From the NCBI GenBank assembly GCA_015179045.1, contig WHUZ01000050.1:124001-188000 (forward strand): a stretch of 64,000 bases of DNA, written 5' to 3'. How positions within the stretch are numbered: position 1 is the first letter of the stretch; each line of letters opens with the position of its first letter. Below the pieces are notes generated by a model. The model was not told the origin of the DNA and ran no database searches. It saw only the letters and a program-made list of their open reading frames with translations. Of this stretch, positions 43,757 to 54,372 are shown one piece after another. Made by a program: the position numbers and the translations under genes. Source of the stretch: Kalaharituber pfeilii (lineage: Eukaryota > Ascomycota > Pezizomycetes > Pezizales > Pezizaceae).

Positions 43757-45791
43757 ATGGTTGTCACAGCCTCCCAGGCACCACTGAACAATGCAGATGA
43801 TCTCAGCACAACGAAATGGAGTGTTTTCTCTAACCCTACTAGCCATATCTTGGGTTTCCCTGTCCTCGACGATCCACTCGCAGAAGACACGACACTTCCT
43901 GCCTTCATGGTTAGCACTTCCAGAGGTTTCCTGCCCCGAGCGGTATGTCCAACCTCATACCCTTGTACGCAAACAAGCTAGTATAGAACCTCGCCATAGC
44001 CTATCAGGCGGCATGCGAGTAATAAAAAAAAAAAAAAAAAAAAAGCTAGTTTAAAATTACGTTCAACATTTGCATTAGCGTTGTCCCCTTGCTCATGGCT
44101 CCTGTTGATTGTAGGATCCTCTCGTCCCTCTACCTCCAGAGTTCTCGGCACTTGAATCACTTTTAGAGCGAATGCCCATTCAAACCGCTTCTGGGAGCCC
44201 TGGTCTCCTTGCTACTGGCTCCCTAGGCTCAGAAATCGACAATAACGTTCTGCCAAACCTGGCCGCGCACATCCCAAAGTACAAGCACAACCATTACGTT
44301 CTAAATGCGCTATACCGGGACTACAGCTTTATTGCGAGCGCATACCTACTCGAACCTTGTCACATGCGGTGGCTGGAAGGGCAAAGGGTAGAGAAAATAC
44401 TTTGTGATGATGGATCTAAAGAAGATGTCGTCAGGGGAGGTGAGTATGGATTGGGTAGGCAGGAATTGCCTGAGTGCATTAGCATTCCTATTGCTGAAGT
44501 TGCAAAACTGTGAGTTACTCCGTTCTTTAGAGGCCGCCCCTTCACTGACACTCATGTGCATGACGGTTCCTTTGCTGATCTTTTCTTTTGAGCCTTCAGT
44601 ACAGGTACGCAAATTCCTATGGAGGAATCCTGTACCATTGGAGTTTATTAGGAGGCTGCAGGAAATTGCTAATATGTACGCTAATACTTCCATGTCGTCC
44701 ATCACTATGTAGGCTTTCAACCATTTATGGAATACGCTGGCTCGTACGCTCTCTACAACTATAAGCTTATAGATCCCTCTAAACCACTTGCGTACGATAA
44801 TCTTAACCTCATTCGCGCCTTCGAGTCTGGCCTGGATCGATCCTCTTCGGAAGCTGGATTTGTCCTTGTGCATGTTGACATGGTAAAGGAAAGCGGCGGA
44901 CTTGTTAAAGGCGCTCTGCAGGTACTCCAAGGGTGCGAGAATGGTGACAGAGACAATTTGAGAACTGGACTGGATGGGATGCTGGTGGCCTTGAGGCGTG
45001 TTAACAAGGCTATGGATGGGATGTGGAAGAAAAGCAAACCCGGTGATTATAATGGGTTCAGAACGTAAGTACTTCTCCCGGTATTAATTTTCCACTCGAG
45101 TGGTCTCTACGAAAATAGGGTTCTAGGTTCATTTTTCGACATGCACTGCGAGACTCAAACTTACTGTTAAGAACTCCACAGATTCATCTTTGGAATCACC
45201 TCCCAATCCATGTTTCCCAATGGCGTTCTGTACCGCGGCGTCTCTTCCACACCGCTCAACTTCCGCGGCGAATCTGGCGCCAATGACAGCATGATCCCCC
45301 TAGTTGACAACCTTTTCCAGATCCGAATGCCCGACACGCCCCTGACTGAGATCCTCCGGGACTTTCGGAAGTACCGTCCTGGTAACCACCGCCAGTTTCT
45401 GGAGCATGTATACGCTCGCTCCGAAGCGTTAGGTGTTCAAGAACACTGTCTCGACCATACAGATCCAGAAGCCACGGTGAAGTATCTTCTTTGCTTAGAC
45501 CAGGTCAGGGAGTTTCGGTGGCGACATTGGTGTTTCACTCGGGAATACATTCTGAAGAAGACAAACCATCCTACGGCTACGGGGGGAAGCCCCATTGTGA
45601 CTTGGTTGCCAAATCAACTGGGGGCGGTGTTGGCATTGATGCGACAGGTGCTGATGCGGTTGGATGAGTGGAGCGTGAATAGCGCAGAGGTAGAAAAAGT
45701 CAGAGAGGTGGTCGACAGGCAGAGTGATCGCCTCGCAAAGGAAGTAGAGAAGTACTGCAGAGAAAGGGGTGTGGAGCATGGAGAGCTCTAG
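43757..45791 (+). CDS. Indoleamine 2,3-dioxygenase family protein
   Basis: Haem enzyme that opens the indole ring of tryptophan to N-formylkynurenine, the first step of the kynurenine/NAD route (BNA2 in yeast); cytosolic. Exons as I read them: 43757-43942, 44115-44509, a 5-nt microexon 44600-44604, 44713-45064 and 45182-45791. The sum is 1,548 nt, exactly 516 codons, which supports the model. Family signatures: STSRGFLP then DPLVPLPPEFSALESLLERM, LLEPCHMRWL, EYGLGRQELPECISIPIA, PFMEYAGSYALYNYKL, FRGESGANDSMIPLVDNL and FRWRHWCFTREYILKKT with the haem-ligand histidine, then ATGGSPIVTWLPNQLGAVL. All key parts are intact, so it is probably functional. Intron 1 harbours a harmless 60-bp LINE-tail insertion. 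Confidence 0.88.
43983..44042 (+). mobile_element. Minimal H-tail insertion in IDO intron 1
   Basis: TSD AAGCTAGT at 43975-43982 and 44043-44050. It is the hairpin variant GCCTATCAGGC. It lies between the donor (43943) and acceptor (44114) of intron 1 and leaves both intact. Confidence 0.9.
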
Positions 45792-45889
45792 GCAATTGAT
45801 AGGGGTGAAAAATGCAATTTTCGGATTGAGAGTTTGTTACTTTTCTTGTTGTTCAGACTGATATGCAGCCCTGTGGGAGGATGAAGGGA

Positions 45890-46505
45890 TTTTTTCTTTT
45901 TTTTTTTTTTTTTTTTTTTTTTATATCATTACTCGCATGCCGCCTGTAAGGCTATAGCGAGGTGTTACTTAAATACATAACGATGAATAGCTAAGGATAA
46001 TAAAGATAAGGAAAGAGAAGGAAATAACAATGAAGTGGGTAAGGGTGCCTAACACCGTCCAACCCATTCCAGTAGATCCACCAGGGTGCCCTTGTCTCCG
46101 TCTCTGGGGGGTTTCTTAATATCTTCCTCCCCCCCTGGCCATTTCTTCTCCAAGTCTCGTATTCCGTCATCACCTGAGTCATGGTTTCCAGGCCCCTGCC
46201 GCCGGCAGTCGGGGCCGTCTGCTTTACCGATCTGGAATTTCCAGTGCCGCAGGCCTTTGTTCCCCAAGATTCCGGCTAGGGTGGCGACCCGGTTCCCTGG
46301 GCGCTGCAGTGGCCGGTAGCTCAGTTGTAGCCTGTTCCGCTGCCCTGCCATGGCGAGCAGCTACAAGCGGGGTCACGTGAAATAAAAAAAAAAAAAAAAA
46401 AAAAAAAAAGCCTGTTCCGCTCCTGGCCTCTTAGCGACCTCCCCTGTTGTTTTAGTCCTGCCTCAGTGATGACTTCGTCCTGGTACTGTAGGGCTGTGCC
46501 TATTA
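45890..46505 (-). mobile_element. 5'-truncated LINE
   Basis: TSD AGGATGAAGGGA at 45878-45889 and 46506-46517. It encodes ORF2 C-terminal sequence (QLSYRPLQRPGNRVATLAGI, GNKGLRHWKFQIGKADGPDC) in the minus strand, with a frameshift near 46190. An M-tail insertion is nested at 46342-46409. Confidence 0.88.
46342..46409 (+). mobile_element. Minimal M-tail insertion
   Basis: TSD GCCTGTTCCGCT at 46330-46341 and 46410-46421. The 68-bp insert is the M-tail plus poly(A). Confidence 0.92.
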
Positions 46506-46517
46506 AGGATGAAGGGA

Positions 46518-47072
46518 GCTATATAGTGGCTACCTACAAGAGAACAAAAAAAACCAGCAACGAAGTGTGTTACACTGGCATCGGTTTGCTAAATTTCACA
46601 ATGCAAATTCTTACCAAATATTTCTCTTGACAAAGTAGGGTTGAAATCGTTATTGGAAGTAATTCAAACAAAAGGTCATCTACTAGAGTTACAGGGAAGA
46701 TTTGATTGCTAACAAGCGCCGCTGCTGGCGGCCCACACAAGCTGCAGTCGCCTATAAACACGTGGTTCCTGCATACAAAGCCTTAGTACACACCAACCAC
46801 CGCTGCATTTGAACCTGTAGGGCATACAATTTGCTTCCACATCGAAACCTATGGTACATACAAACAACTACCGCATACAAACTCATGGTACATATAATAT
46901 ATTTTCTATACCATTGTTCCCTGCTCTGTGTCTCGTATACATAATTCAGGCTTTGCTGGTATACAGTATATGGCTCAAGGAAAAGGAAAGAAAGAAAGAA
47001 TAGGGTTCTTTAAGCAGTATTTACTACTGTTCTGTCTTTGTGTACGTTTTTATTGCTCATGGTCCAATGGGC
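46518..47072. other. Intergenic, no gene recognised
   Basis: No supported ORF. A phrase of the type GGTACATACAAACAACTACCGCATACAAAC repeats loosely between 46780 and 46900. Confidence 0.35.
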
Positions 47073-47175
47073 TTTTTTTTTTTCTTTTTTTTTTTAAAAA
47101 AAATATCAGTAGTCGCGTGCCGCCCTAGGGGCTGTGGCGATCTAGTTACATAGGAGATAGATACGACTATGCCAG
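47073..47175 (-). mobile_element. H-tail LINE fragment
   Basis: An interrupted T tract, AAATATCAGTAGTCGCGTG and CTGTGGCGATCTAGTTACAT. Its 5' side is interrupted by MITE-B copy 1. Confidence 0.65.
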
Positions 47176-47551
47176 TAGTGAGCGGCACGAGCTAGCTCGA
47201 GCCGAGCTGGAGGGTGAGCTCGAGCCAGCTCGTGAGTAAGTGAGCTCGGGTCGAGCTGGCTCGAGCTGGCGTGGCATGAGCTCGAGCCTGGATTGATTAT
47301 ATACATAGTATTGACAAACTAAACTAAACTAAGCTAAATTTTCACCTTTCTCACTACTATCAGCTAAATTGTGCATTTCGAAGTTGTTGGTAGGTCAGAA
47401 TGAGCTCCAAGTCTCTAATTATTACTATATTAGGTATTTACAGTTTATGAAACCTTGCACTGGCTAAGCATTTTAGCGAGCTGTCAAGAAAAACACAAGC
47501 ATGATCTTGGCTCTTTTGAGCTCGAGCTGGCTCGGCTCGTGCCGCTCACTA
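47176..47551. mobile_element. MITE-B copy 1 (hAT-like)
   Basis: Terminal inverted repeats TAGTGAGCGGCACGAGC and its mirror ..GTGCCGCTCACTA. Subterminal GAGCTCGAGC-rich blocks flank a core homologous to copy 2 at 51568. The right flank GACTATGG resembles GACTATGC at 47165-47172, which lies 3 nt from the left end, so the TSD is imperfect. No ORF. Confidence 0.8.
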
Positions 47552-47693
47552 GACTATGGAAAGAAAGAAAAGAAAAGAGAAAGGAAAGAAATGTGAGAAA
47601 AGAGAGGAAAACCATGTTAATCGTCGTGATCATTGACCGGGACCATCGCGGTTCCCTTTCAATCCAATCCATTAATGCTCCGACTGGTCCGCT

Positions 47694-47813
47694 ATTTTTC
47701 TTTATATATATCAGTGATCGCGTGCCACCCTTTTTTTTTTTTTTTTTTTTTATTTCATTAATCGCTTGCCGCCCTTTGGGCTATGTGCCACCCTGTGGGC
47801 TATGGCGATAGTG
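47694..47813 (-). mobile_element. H-tail insertion itself hit by another H-tail
   Basis: Outer TSD GGTCCGCT at 47686-47693 and 47814-47821. Inside its hairpin arm a second minimal insertion (about 47731-47784) is flanked by GTGCCACCC (47722-47730 and 47785-47793). Confidence 0.85.
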
Positions 47814-47821
47814 GGTCCGCT

Positions 47822-48324
47822 TCCCCTTCACCCCTTTCTAGAGCCAAAAGAGCCGCTGAAGGGAACAGACTGAATATGTCGTACAAACCACTACAACGAT
47901 TAGGCAACAGAGTCGCAATCCTAGCCGGCATCCTAGGAGGCAAGGGCCTGCGACACTGGAAATGCAAATTCGGCACCGCCGACAGCCCGGAATGCCGCTG
48001 GGGCGGCGAAGACTACGAGACCACCCGCCACGTGATGACGCAATGCAGAATCTGGAGACGAAAATGCCTGAGGGGCGAAGACGACCTGTGCCGTCCCATA
48101 GGCGATGGAGACAAAGACACATTGGTGGACATTATGGACTGGGCAAGGACTTAGGCAAATAAGGCTATCATATATTCCACTACTTCATAATCCTTTTTAT
48201 TTCACTACTTCATAATCCTGTTGTGCTTTACGTTACTTCATTATTTCCTTTTCCTACTATGGACTTAAACATCGCCATAGCTCATAGGGCGGCACGCGAT
48301 TAATGATATAAAAAAAAAAAAAAG
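47822..48324 (+). mobile_element. 5'-truncated LINE 3' end
   Basis: Reads NRLNMSYKPLQRLGNRVAIL, GGKGLRHWKCKFGTADSPEC, ECRWGGEDYETTRHVMTQCR and DTLVDIMDWART with a stop at 48154. It closes with 3'-UTR, H-tail and poly(A). The second knuckle cysteine is replaced by glycine. Confidence 0.85.
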
Positions 48325-48800
48325 AAAAATCAGTCTATAGCTCATAGCTCTCATCATAACCTAGCTGGGCTGTATCCCCTAATGGATCAAAGAAACAAAA
48401 TGACGGCATTATCTTGGGAGGTGGTGAGGCGGTTTGAGCAGCTACTTCCGCATTTAAGCGTCGGCTGGCTTAGATGTTATAGACTGTGGTATTGTAGTAG
48501 CATCTTACTGAAAGTGTGCGGTGCAGATATATTAATACAGCTAGGGAGATCTTTGAAGTTGGGCTGCCCATTCCGCAGCTAGCATTCGCACTCGGTGTGA
48601 GTTCTAAGTCGGCTGTTCTGAGTGAGTCGGGTTTCGAGTCGGTTTGTCACGCCGTAAAACGTACCCGACTCGGCTACCGAGTGAGCCGGTATGAGTTGTA
48701 TGTATGGCGTGACTGAGTCGGTGTGATAATGTACAACTACTACTCGGTTCCTGAGTGAGTTTAAAGTAAAGTCGGAGGAATTTTGTTAAAGGCTTACACC

Positions 48801-49481
48801 ACCGAACCCACAACACAAGAACTGGGTTCCAGCACCCTCGGCACCTGCTCGGAGGGAACTTCCACCCGAGAGCACACCGCCCCCGCCCCCGCTCGGATCA
48901 AGAAGAGAAAGGGGAAAAACCCAACTCCCAACCAACCATACGAGATCAAGCGCCAACTCAGTGATGAGGAGGCCAGAAAGATCGCGTCGTCCCCTCCGGT
49001 CGACACCACACCCTTGGAAGAACCACCCCGCGCAGAGGAGCCCTCGAGCACGACTCCATCTCCCCCCACCGCCAGGAAGTGCAAAGGAAAGTTGCCAAGT
49101 CAAAGCGCACCCTTCAAGCGCCACTTGGCGGAAGCCACCTCACACAAAAATCCCCCTCCCTGCCCCAAGAGCACCTCCGCCTCCCCACCAACCAACCCCG
49201 ATGCCACCACCAGACCAAAAGCCGGCATCGTAGTACACGGGATCGCCTTACGAAAAGACCTAGGGAAGGTCAGACAATGGTTGGAGGCAGCGAATGAAGA
49301 AGAATTGGGAAAGATCACCGGAATTCGCTGGCTGAGGAAGAAGACCACGCTGGTCGAAGAAGGAAAGAAAACCAGCTCGGCGGTAGTTTACCTGGAGAAG
49401 GAGACCGAGGTTGGGAGGGTGAGGCTCGGAGGACGTTGGCTAAGGTCGGACCGGTATGAACCGGACAGGGGACGGAAATAG
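48801..49481 (+). CDS. Partial ORF1-like protein with RRM-like domain
   Basis: The longest undisrupted copy of this ORF apart from the complete element. It has PNQPYEIKRQLSDEEARKIA, a Pro/Ser/Thr linker, then KAGIVVHGIALRKDLGKVRQ, GIRWLRKKTTLVEEGKKTSS, VRLGGRWLRSDRYEPDRGRK and a stop. The tryptophan lost in the 11510-12376 copy is present here. No in-frame stop occurs. No start of its own, because the element is truncated. Confidence 0.75.
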   Translation, partial: TEPTTQELGSSTLGTCSEGTSTREHTAPAPARIKKRKGKNPTPNQPYEIKRQLSDEEARKIASSPPVDTTPLEEPPRAEEPSSTTPSPPTARKCKGKLPSQSAPFKRHLAEATSHKNPPPCPKSTSASPPTNPDATTRPKAGIVVHGIALRKDLGKVRQWLEAANEEELGKITGIRWLRKKTTLVEEGKKTSSAVVYLEKETEVGRVRLGGRWLRSDRYEPDRGRK

Positions 49482-49651
49482 GACATACCGGGCCTTCCAC
49501 CCGCACCATGAATGAGTTTCGCGGGCATTACATATAGTTATTGACGCAGTTGTTAAATTTTCCTTATAAATAAACCCTCGCCATAGCCCATAGGGTGGTA
49601 TGCGAGTATTGATGTTAAAAAAAAAAAAAAAAATAAAAAAAAAAAAAAAAT
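48801..49651 (+). mobile_element. ORF1-only retroposon, 5'-truncated copy
   Basis: TSD AAAGGCTTACACC at 48788-48800 and 49652-49664. It holds most of the ORF1-like gene, the full 3'-UTR, H-tail and a T-interrupted poly(A). Confidence 0.92.
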
Positions 49652-49813
49652 AAAGGCTTACACCGACTCAGCTCACACCGATGCGAACGCTATCCGCAGC
49701 TGAAGAGTTGAAGTTTTGTGGTAGGCGAAAAGTTCTCTGGCGGCACGTTACGTTCCCCAGACGGTCAACGCCAAGCCCTGCCAAGTCTTCCTTAAAACTT
49801 ACCGCTCTCAATC

Positions 49814-49817
<4 letters not shown>

Positions 49818-49857
<40 letters not shown>

Positions 49858-49896
49858 TCACATGACCCCGCATGCGGCTCTTCGCCATGGCAGGAC
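49818..49896 (-). mobile_element. Minimal M-tail insertion
   Basis: TSD CTCTCAATCGCCT at 49805-49817 and 49897-49909. The T tract is about 39 nt, followed by the M-tail in reverse complement. Confidence 0.9.
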
Positions 49897-49924
49897 CTCT
49901 CAATCGCCTAACCCCACAGTCAGG

Positions 49925-51392
49925 GAGAGAGTTACAGACTGGGAGGACTGCACATTGACTGGGAGATGAAGTTTGATGACCATTTCAACCGGAGGCTACA
50001 CCTAGGAAAAGCTCCGTGGAGGATAGCAGCCAGACTGAATGGGCTACCGCCAGCCAGATGGAGACAGTTATACACAGGAATTGCAAGGAATATTGCGACC
50101 TGGGGGTGCTGGGCGTGGGTGGAGTACGCGAAAGAAGCATCTCCAGAATGTAAAATCAGATCATTGGAGAAGTGGCAATACGTTGTGGCGAGAGAAATAA
50201 CGGGGGCCCCATGGGGGACGAGACGGGACGTGGTAGAAGGACTAAGAAACCTGGAGTCCGTCGAGACATTTGTTTATAGGGAGGCAGAGAGGGTAGAAGC
50301 CCGGACACTGAGGTTCGATGATGAACCAGTCAGAAGACCATAGCCGGACACAATATACCTGAGAGGGGCTCTTGGGCACAGAGACCCCCTGCCCCTACAT
50401 GTACACCCGATACACTCGTCCGATCTTTGTAAGGAGAAGTGGGAGAGACTAATAGCCGGGGAGGAAGAAGAAGGATGGGCGAGTGTGTATACTGATGGGA
50501 GCAGAATGGAGGACAAGAAAGGCGCCAGAGGGCACCAAGCCGGAAAAGACACATCCATATACCTAGGGGAAAGATGCACGGTCAATGACGCCAAACTGTT
50601 AGTAGTGGGAGAGGCCATGCGCAGAGAGGGGGAGCTGCTAATCGTAACGGACTCCAGGACCACGGTGACAAGGATGAAGGGGATAGCCAGGGGGGACCTA
50701 ACCCCAGGAGGAGCATAGGAGTGGGTAAGGAGAAGGTGGGATGAAAGGATGTCGAGGGGGGATTGAGACCTGGCGATTCTGTGGGTAAAAGTACGCAGAG
50801 ATATAGCCGGTAACACCGAGACGGACACGGTGGCCAAAATAGCCACAGCGCTACAATACTAGGACGAGACGGTAACGGAAGCGGGCATCCGACAAGAGGC
50901 GAAGGCCAGTAGAGGGGAGGAGAGAAGGAGACTACAGCTGACGTACAGACCACTCGAATACCTGGGGACCAGAAGGAGGGTGGCCACACTCGCAGGCATC
51001 ATAGGGGACAAAGGATTGAGACAATAGAGACACCAGATAGGGAAGGAGGATTCACCGGAGTGCAGGTGGTGTGGAAAGGCCCTTGAGAATTACAGACATA
51101 TATCGAGTGCGAGGCGTGGAAGAAGAGACTACCGTGAGAAGAGACGAGGCTGAAGATGCCAATAGGAGTGGAGAAAGGGAAGGGGAAGGAAGAGGGGGAG
51201 AAGAAGGGGATGAAAGAGGGGGAGAAGAAGGGGATGACACTGGCTGAGGTGCTGGACTGGGCAGCGAGTTAGCTGATTTCTATCCGGCTATTATTTTTCC
51301 TTTACACTCTTTCCTTATCTCTCATCTGCGATTTACACATTCTGTACTTAACACCTCGCCGTAGCCTGATAGGCGGTATGCGAGTAATGAAA

Positions 51393-51420
<28 letters not shown>
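49925..51420 (+). pseudogene. LINE ORF2 relic (RNase H region) with many stops
   Basis: From 49966: RLHLGKAPWRIAARLNGLPP, WQYVVAREITGAPWGTRRDV, VYTDGSRMEDKKGARGHQAG, IVTDSRTTVTRMKGIARGD and CRWCGKALENYRH. Several in-frame stops (for example 50341 and 50716) show decay. Near the end (51175-51240) a GAAGAGGGGGAGAAGAAG unit is duplicated. It closes with an H-tail and poly(A). Confidence 0.85.
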
Positions 51421-51423
<3 letters not shown>

Positions 51424-51567
51424 CACGGTCACCCTAGATGTTCTCTCCTACTATCACCATCCCCCCGTCCTAATGTCACTGCCCCTTGCCCTCCTGCTCC
51501 AAGATCAGCCCCTCTTCAGACTCCATAACGACTCGTCATCCTCTCCAATTATCTCGGTTGACACAAC

Positions 51568-51838
51568 TAGTGAGCGGCACGAGCCGAGCCAAGATCATGC
51601 TTGTGTTTTTCTTGACAGCTCGCTAAAATGCTTAGCCAGTGCAAGGTTTCATAAACTGTAAATACCTAATATAGTAATAATTAGAGACTTGGAGCTCATT
51701 CTGACCTACCAACAACTTCGAAATGCACAATTTAGCTGATAGTAGTGAGAAAGATGAAAATTTAGCTTAGTTTAGTTTAGTTTGTCAATATTATGTATAT
51801 AATCAATCCAGGCTCGAGCTAGCTCGTGCCGCTCACTA
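51568..51838. mobile_element. MITE-B copy 2, complete hAT-like MITE
   Basis: Inverted ends TAGTGAGCGGCACGAGC / GCTCGTGCCGCTCACTA are flanked by a perfect 8-bp duplication GACACAAC (51560-51567 and 51839-51846). The 271-bp body is colinear with copy 1 in inverse orientation. The ends fit the hAT terminal consensus. No coding capacity. Confidence 0.9.
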
Positions 51839-51846
51839 GACACAAC

Positions 51847-52423
51847 CTAACCACTCTTGTTCTTATACAATATTCCATATTATCAGTCTCGCCCTGACAC
51901 TAACTGCGTCTGAGCCACCACATTCCAGTCTTTTGTTCAGTCTCTTATGATTCCTTCACTTGGATCCTTGGTCAAAATGACGGAAAATGCTCGTACCGCT
52001 CCTGAAGGACTTTATCAGTTCTACTTTCCCCTGCATTCTTTACACCCTCACAACTATCAAATGAAATCCAAGAGCTCCACCTCTAGAACCTTAGCCTTTC
52101 AACACACACCTTGGGTCGAGACCTGTCCCAGACGAGGTTGAGAGGCATCTTGCTCTTCTGATGCTATCTCACTGCTACTTGTTTCCTGTCCGACATCCGA
52201 TGTTGCTGCAGTTGGTATTGCTATTGGTGACAAATGGACTCCCTGCTTCATGCTACGCAAAGAACCCTCCATGCACCAATGCAGAGAAAGAGCATGTTAT
52301 AGCAATAGTATCTTTTATTAAGTACCGGGCTACTACAGGTGCCAACAAAAAATGACAGATGAATTGTTCCAACTCGTTTTGCCTTTCTGCAAAGGAAAGC
52401 TGTGGCAGGGGTAGAAAAAGTTG
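51847..52423. other. Intergenic, no gene recognised
   Basis: Two 64-codon ORFs (51947-52141 and 52161-52355) are unrecognised. There are no repeats. Confidence 0.35.
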
Positions 52424-52434
52424 CAGCAACAGTC

Positions 52435-52893
52435 TTTTTTTTTTTTTTTTTAATTTCATTACTCGCATGCCGCCCTATGGGCTATGGCGAGGGTTTTATT
52501 AAAAGGAAAGAAAATAACTTAGATACATGTGTTTCCCGCGTTGCTCCAACGTGATGCGGGTGATAAAAGGAGGTCTGCCGAGCCTGCCTACTTCCTTCCT
52601 CTGTCCGGCTCGTAGACCTCCGCTCGCAACCATCTTCCCCCAAGTCTTACTTTCCTGACCTCTTTCTGTGTCTCCAGGTAAAGCACCACGGAGCTCGTCT
52701 GCTTTCCTTCCTCCGCTAGTATTGTCTTTTTCCTTAGCCATCTGATTCCTCTCGTTTTACCTATTTCCTTGTTCGATGTCTCCAGCCATTTCCTGACCTT
52801 GTCTAAGTCTTTTCTCAAGGCAACTCCGTGCACGACGATGCCGTAATTGCTGGTCGGAGGTTTGGTGCTGGTTCTGGGGGGGCGCGGAGGTGA
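52435..52893 (-). mobile_element. ORF1-only retroposon, 5'-truncated copy
   Basis: TSD CAGCAACAGTC at 52424-52434 and 52894-52904. It encodes NYGIVVHGVALRKDLDKVRK, GIRWLRKKTILAEEGKQTSS and VRLGGRWLRAEVYEPDRGRK with a stop at 52588, then 3'-UTR, H-tail and poly(A). Confidence 0.9.
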
Positions 52894-52908
52894 CAGCAAC
52901 AGTCAAGA

Positions 52909-53079
52909 TTTTTTTTTTTTTTTATTTCATTAATCGCATGCCGCCCTATGGGCTATGGCGATGTTTAGATACATGAATTTAGTGATGAAGGGAAAGACTA
53001 GAAAAGAAAAGAAAACCCCTCTACTCCTCCCCTGCCCATTCCAGGATCTCCGCCAGGTTGGTGTCCTTCTCCGGATGCA
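52909..53079 (-). mobile_element. LINE 3' end inserted beside the previous copy
   Basis: TSD CAACAGTCAAGA at 52897-52908 and 53080-53091. It encodes HPEKDTNLAEILEWAGEE and a stop, then 3'-UTR and H-tail. Its TSD overlaps that of the neighbouring retroposon, so two events hit almost the same position. Confidence 0.9.
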
Positions 53080-53195
53080 CAACAGTCAAGAGGCAACGGG
53101 TGGGATGGGCTAGATTGCAATGAACTGCGTGCGAAAGTTTGTGAAATATTCAAGTATTCAGCTGAAGCAAAGAAATGTTTCTCGATGATTCGTTC

Positions 53196-53412
53196 TTTTT
53201 ATATATATATATATTTTTGGAGTCACGTAACCCCGCATACAAGCTACCAGCCTATGACAGGCACCCATATACCCGGGTCAGGTTAAAGCAGCTACCTATC
53301 TATGGTACGTACACCATTTGGTCACCACGTACCCTCCGGCCTTAGGTTATCCCAGTTCGAGGCCGGCGAACCTTTCCTCGACTGGGTTGCCCCCTCTTCC
53401 CTCTTGCGTCCC
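53196..53412 (-). mobile_element. G-tail LINE 3' fragment
   Basis: TSD CGATGATTCGTTC at 53183-53195 and 53413-53425. It has TA-rich T tract sequence, GTCACGTAACCCCGCATAC, CTACCAGCCTATGACAGG and 3'-UTR without ORF. Confidence 0.88.
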
Positions 53413-53736
53413 CGATGATTCGTTCAGCGACGTACACGGGCCGAAGTTATTTCCAGAGAATGTTCAGAAATTCCTCCAAACAAAGTCAAAGTTGGATCCC
53501 TGTACAATGGAGAATGACCGTAGGAAATCATTCAAGTTTTCCTACATTGCATCAACCATTGTAAGTCTCAATCATAATCACGCCATATCTCACAATCAGT
53601 TTAGTGCAATACTTTAAGATAGGAACGGGGGCTAAGTTCTGACGAATTTCCTAAGGGCAATTCACACTGTCATGGGCTGGGAGGTCAATGTATGGGCCAG
53701 ACGTTACAACGGCGAATCAACAAGTTCGGAGATTAC

Positions 53737-53737
<1 letters not shown>

Positions 53738-53772
<35 letters not shown>

Positions 53773-53805
53773 CATTACTCGTGTGCCGCCCTATGGGCTA
53801 TGACA
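53738..53805 (-). mobile_element. Diverged H-tail insertion
   Basis: Long T tract, AATCATTACTCGTGTGCCGC and CTATGGGCTATGAC. TSD not resolved. Confidence 0.65.
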
Positions 53806-53849
53806 AAACTCAGACCTTACTTCAGAAATGTCACTTTGACTACACTACC

Positions 53850-53907
53850 TTTTTTTTTTTTTTTTTTTTCACGTGACCCCGCTTGTAGCTGTTCGCCATG
53901 GCAGGGC
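53850..53907 (-). mobile_element. Minimal M-tail insertion at a re-used site
   Basis: TSD GACTACACTACC at 53838-53849 and 53908-53919. The 58-bp insert is the M-tail in reverse complement plus T tract. Confidence 0.9.
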
Positions 53908-53914
53908 GACTACA

Positions 53915-53951
53915 CTACCATAGCGAACAGCTACACGCGGGGTCACATAAG

Positions 53952-53988
<37 letters not shown>
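53915..53988 (+). mobile_element. Minimal M-tail insertion, older partner
   Basis: CTACCATAGCGAACAGCTAC, GCGGGGTCACATAA and a long A tract, with TSD GACTACA at 53908-53914 and 53989-53995. Its first bases form part of the TSD of the neighbouring minus-strand insertion, so it came first. Confidence 0.8.
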
Positions 53989-53990
<2 letters not shown>

Positions 53991-54372
53991 CTACATTGTG
54001 GGGAACCGACAACATGTTATGCGCAATACCAGCGTTAGGTCTTGACAATGGAGGAAGTAATGATCTCCCCGACCACTTGACACCGATCACTTGCTAATGC
54101 TGAATACACAGGTGCCACATATTCCTCCCCCAATTCTTGTCAGGGTGCCAACAGACTATCTCACGAGTGTGAACCTATACCTGCAGAAAACTCGCAGGAG
54201 CCAGGCGACGAGGCACCAATCACCCGTTCTGTACTTTGGGCTCAATTTCCCACATTCAATGGAATGCCTGAAATAGCGCCCACTTACACCGCTATATCTA
54301 CACTCAGGGAGTCCGTCCACTGCGAATGCAGTGTTGCTATGCATATTCGATTTCTACTCCAACACAGGAACT

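Larger units (their letters stand above)
48593..49687. mobile_element. Possible MITE-C enclosing a retroposon
   Basis: Short inverted ends CGGTGTGAG (about 48592) and CTCACACCG (about 49673) enclose GAGTCGG-rich sequence. The 851-bp ORF1-only retroposon is inserted inside. Without a clear TSD this remains a weak call. Confidence 0.35.

Noticed and set aside
44346..44930. 194-codon minus-strand ORF over the IDO gene
   Set aside because: Antisense of IDO exons. The sense strand has clear family motifs and consistent splice sites.
49681..49800. ORF 49681-49911 as a gene
   Set aside because: It runs into the T tract of an M-tail insertion and has no recognisable sequence.
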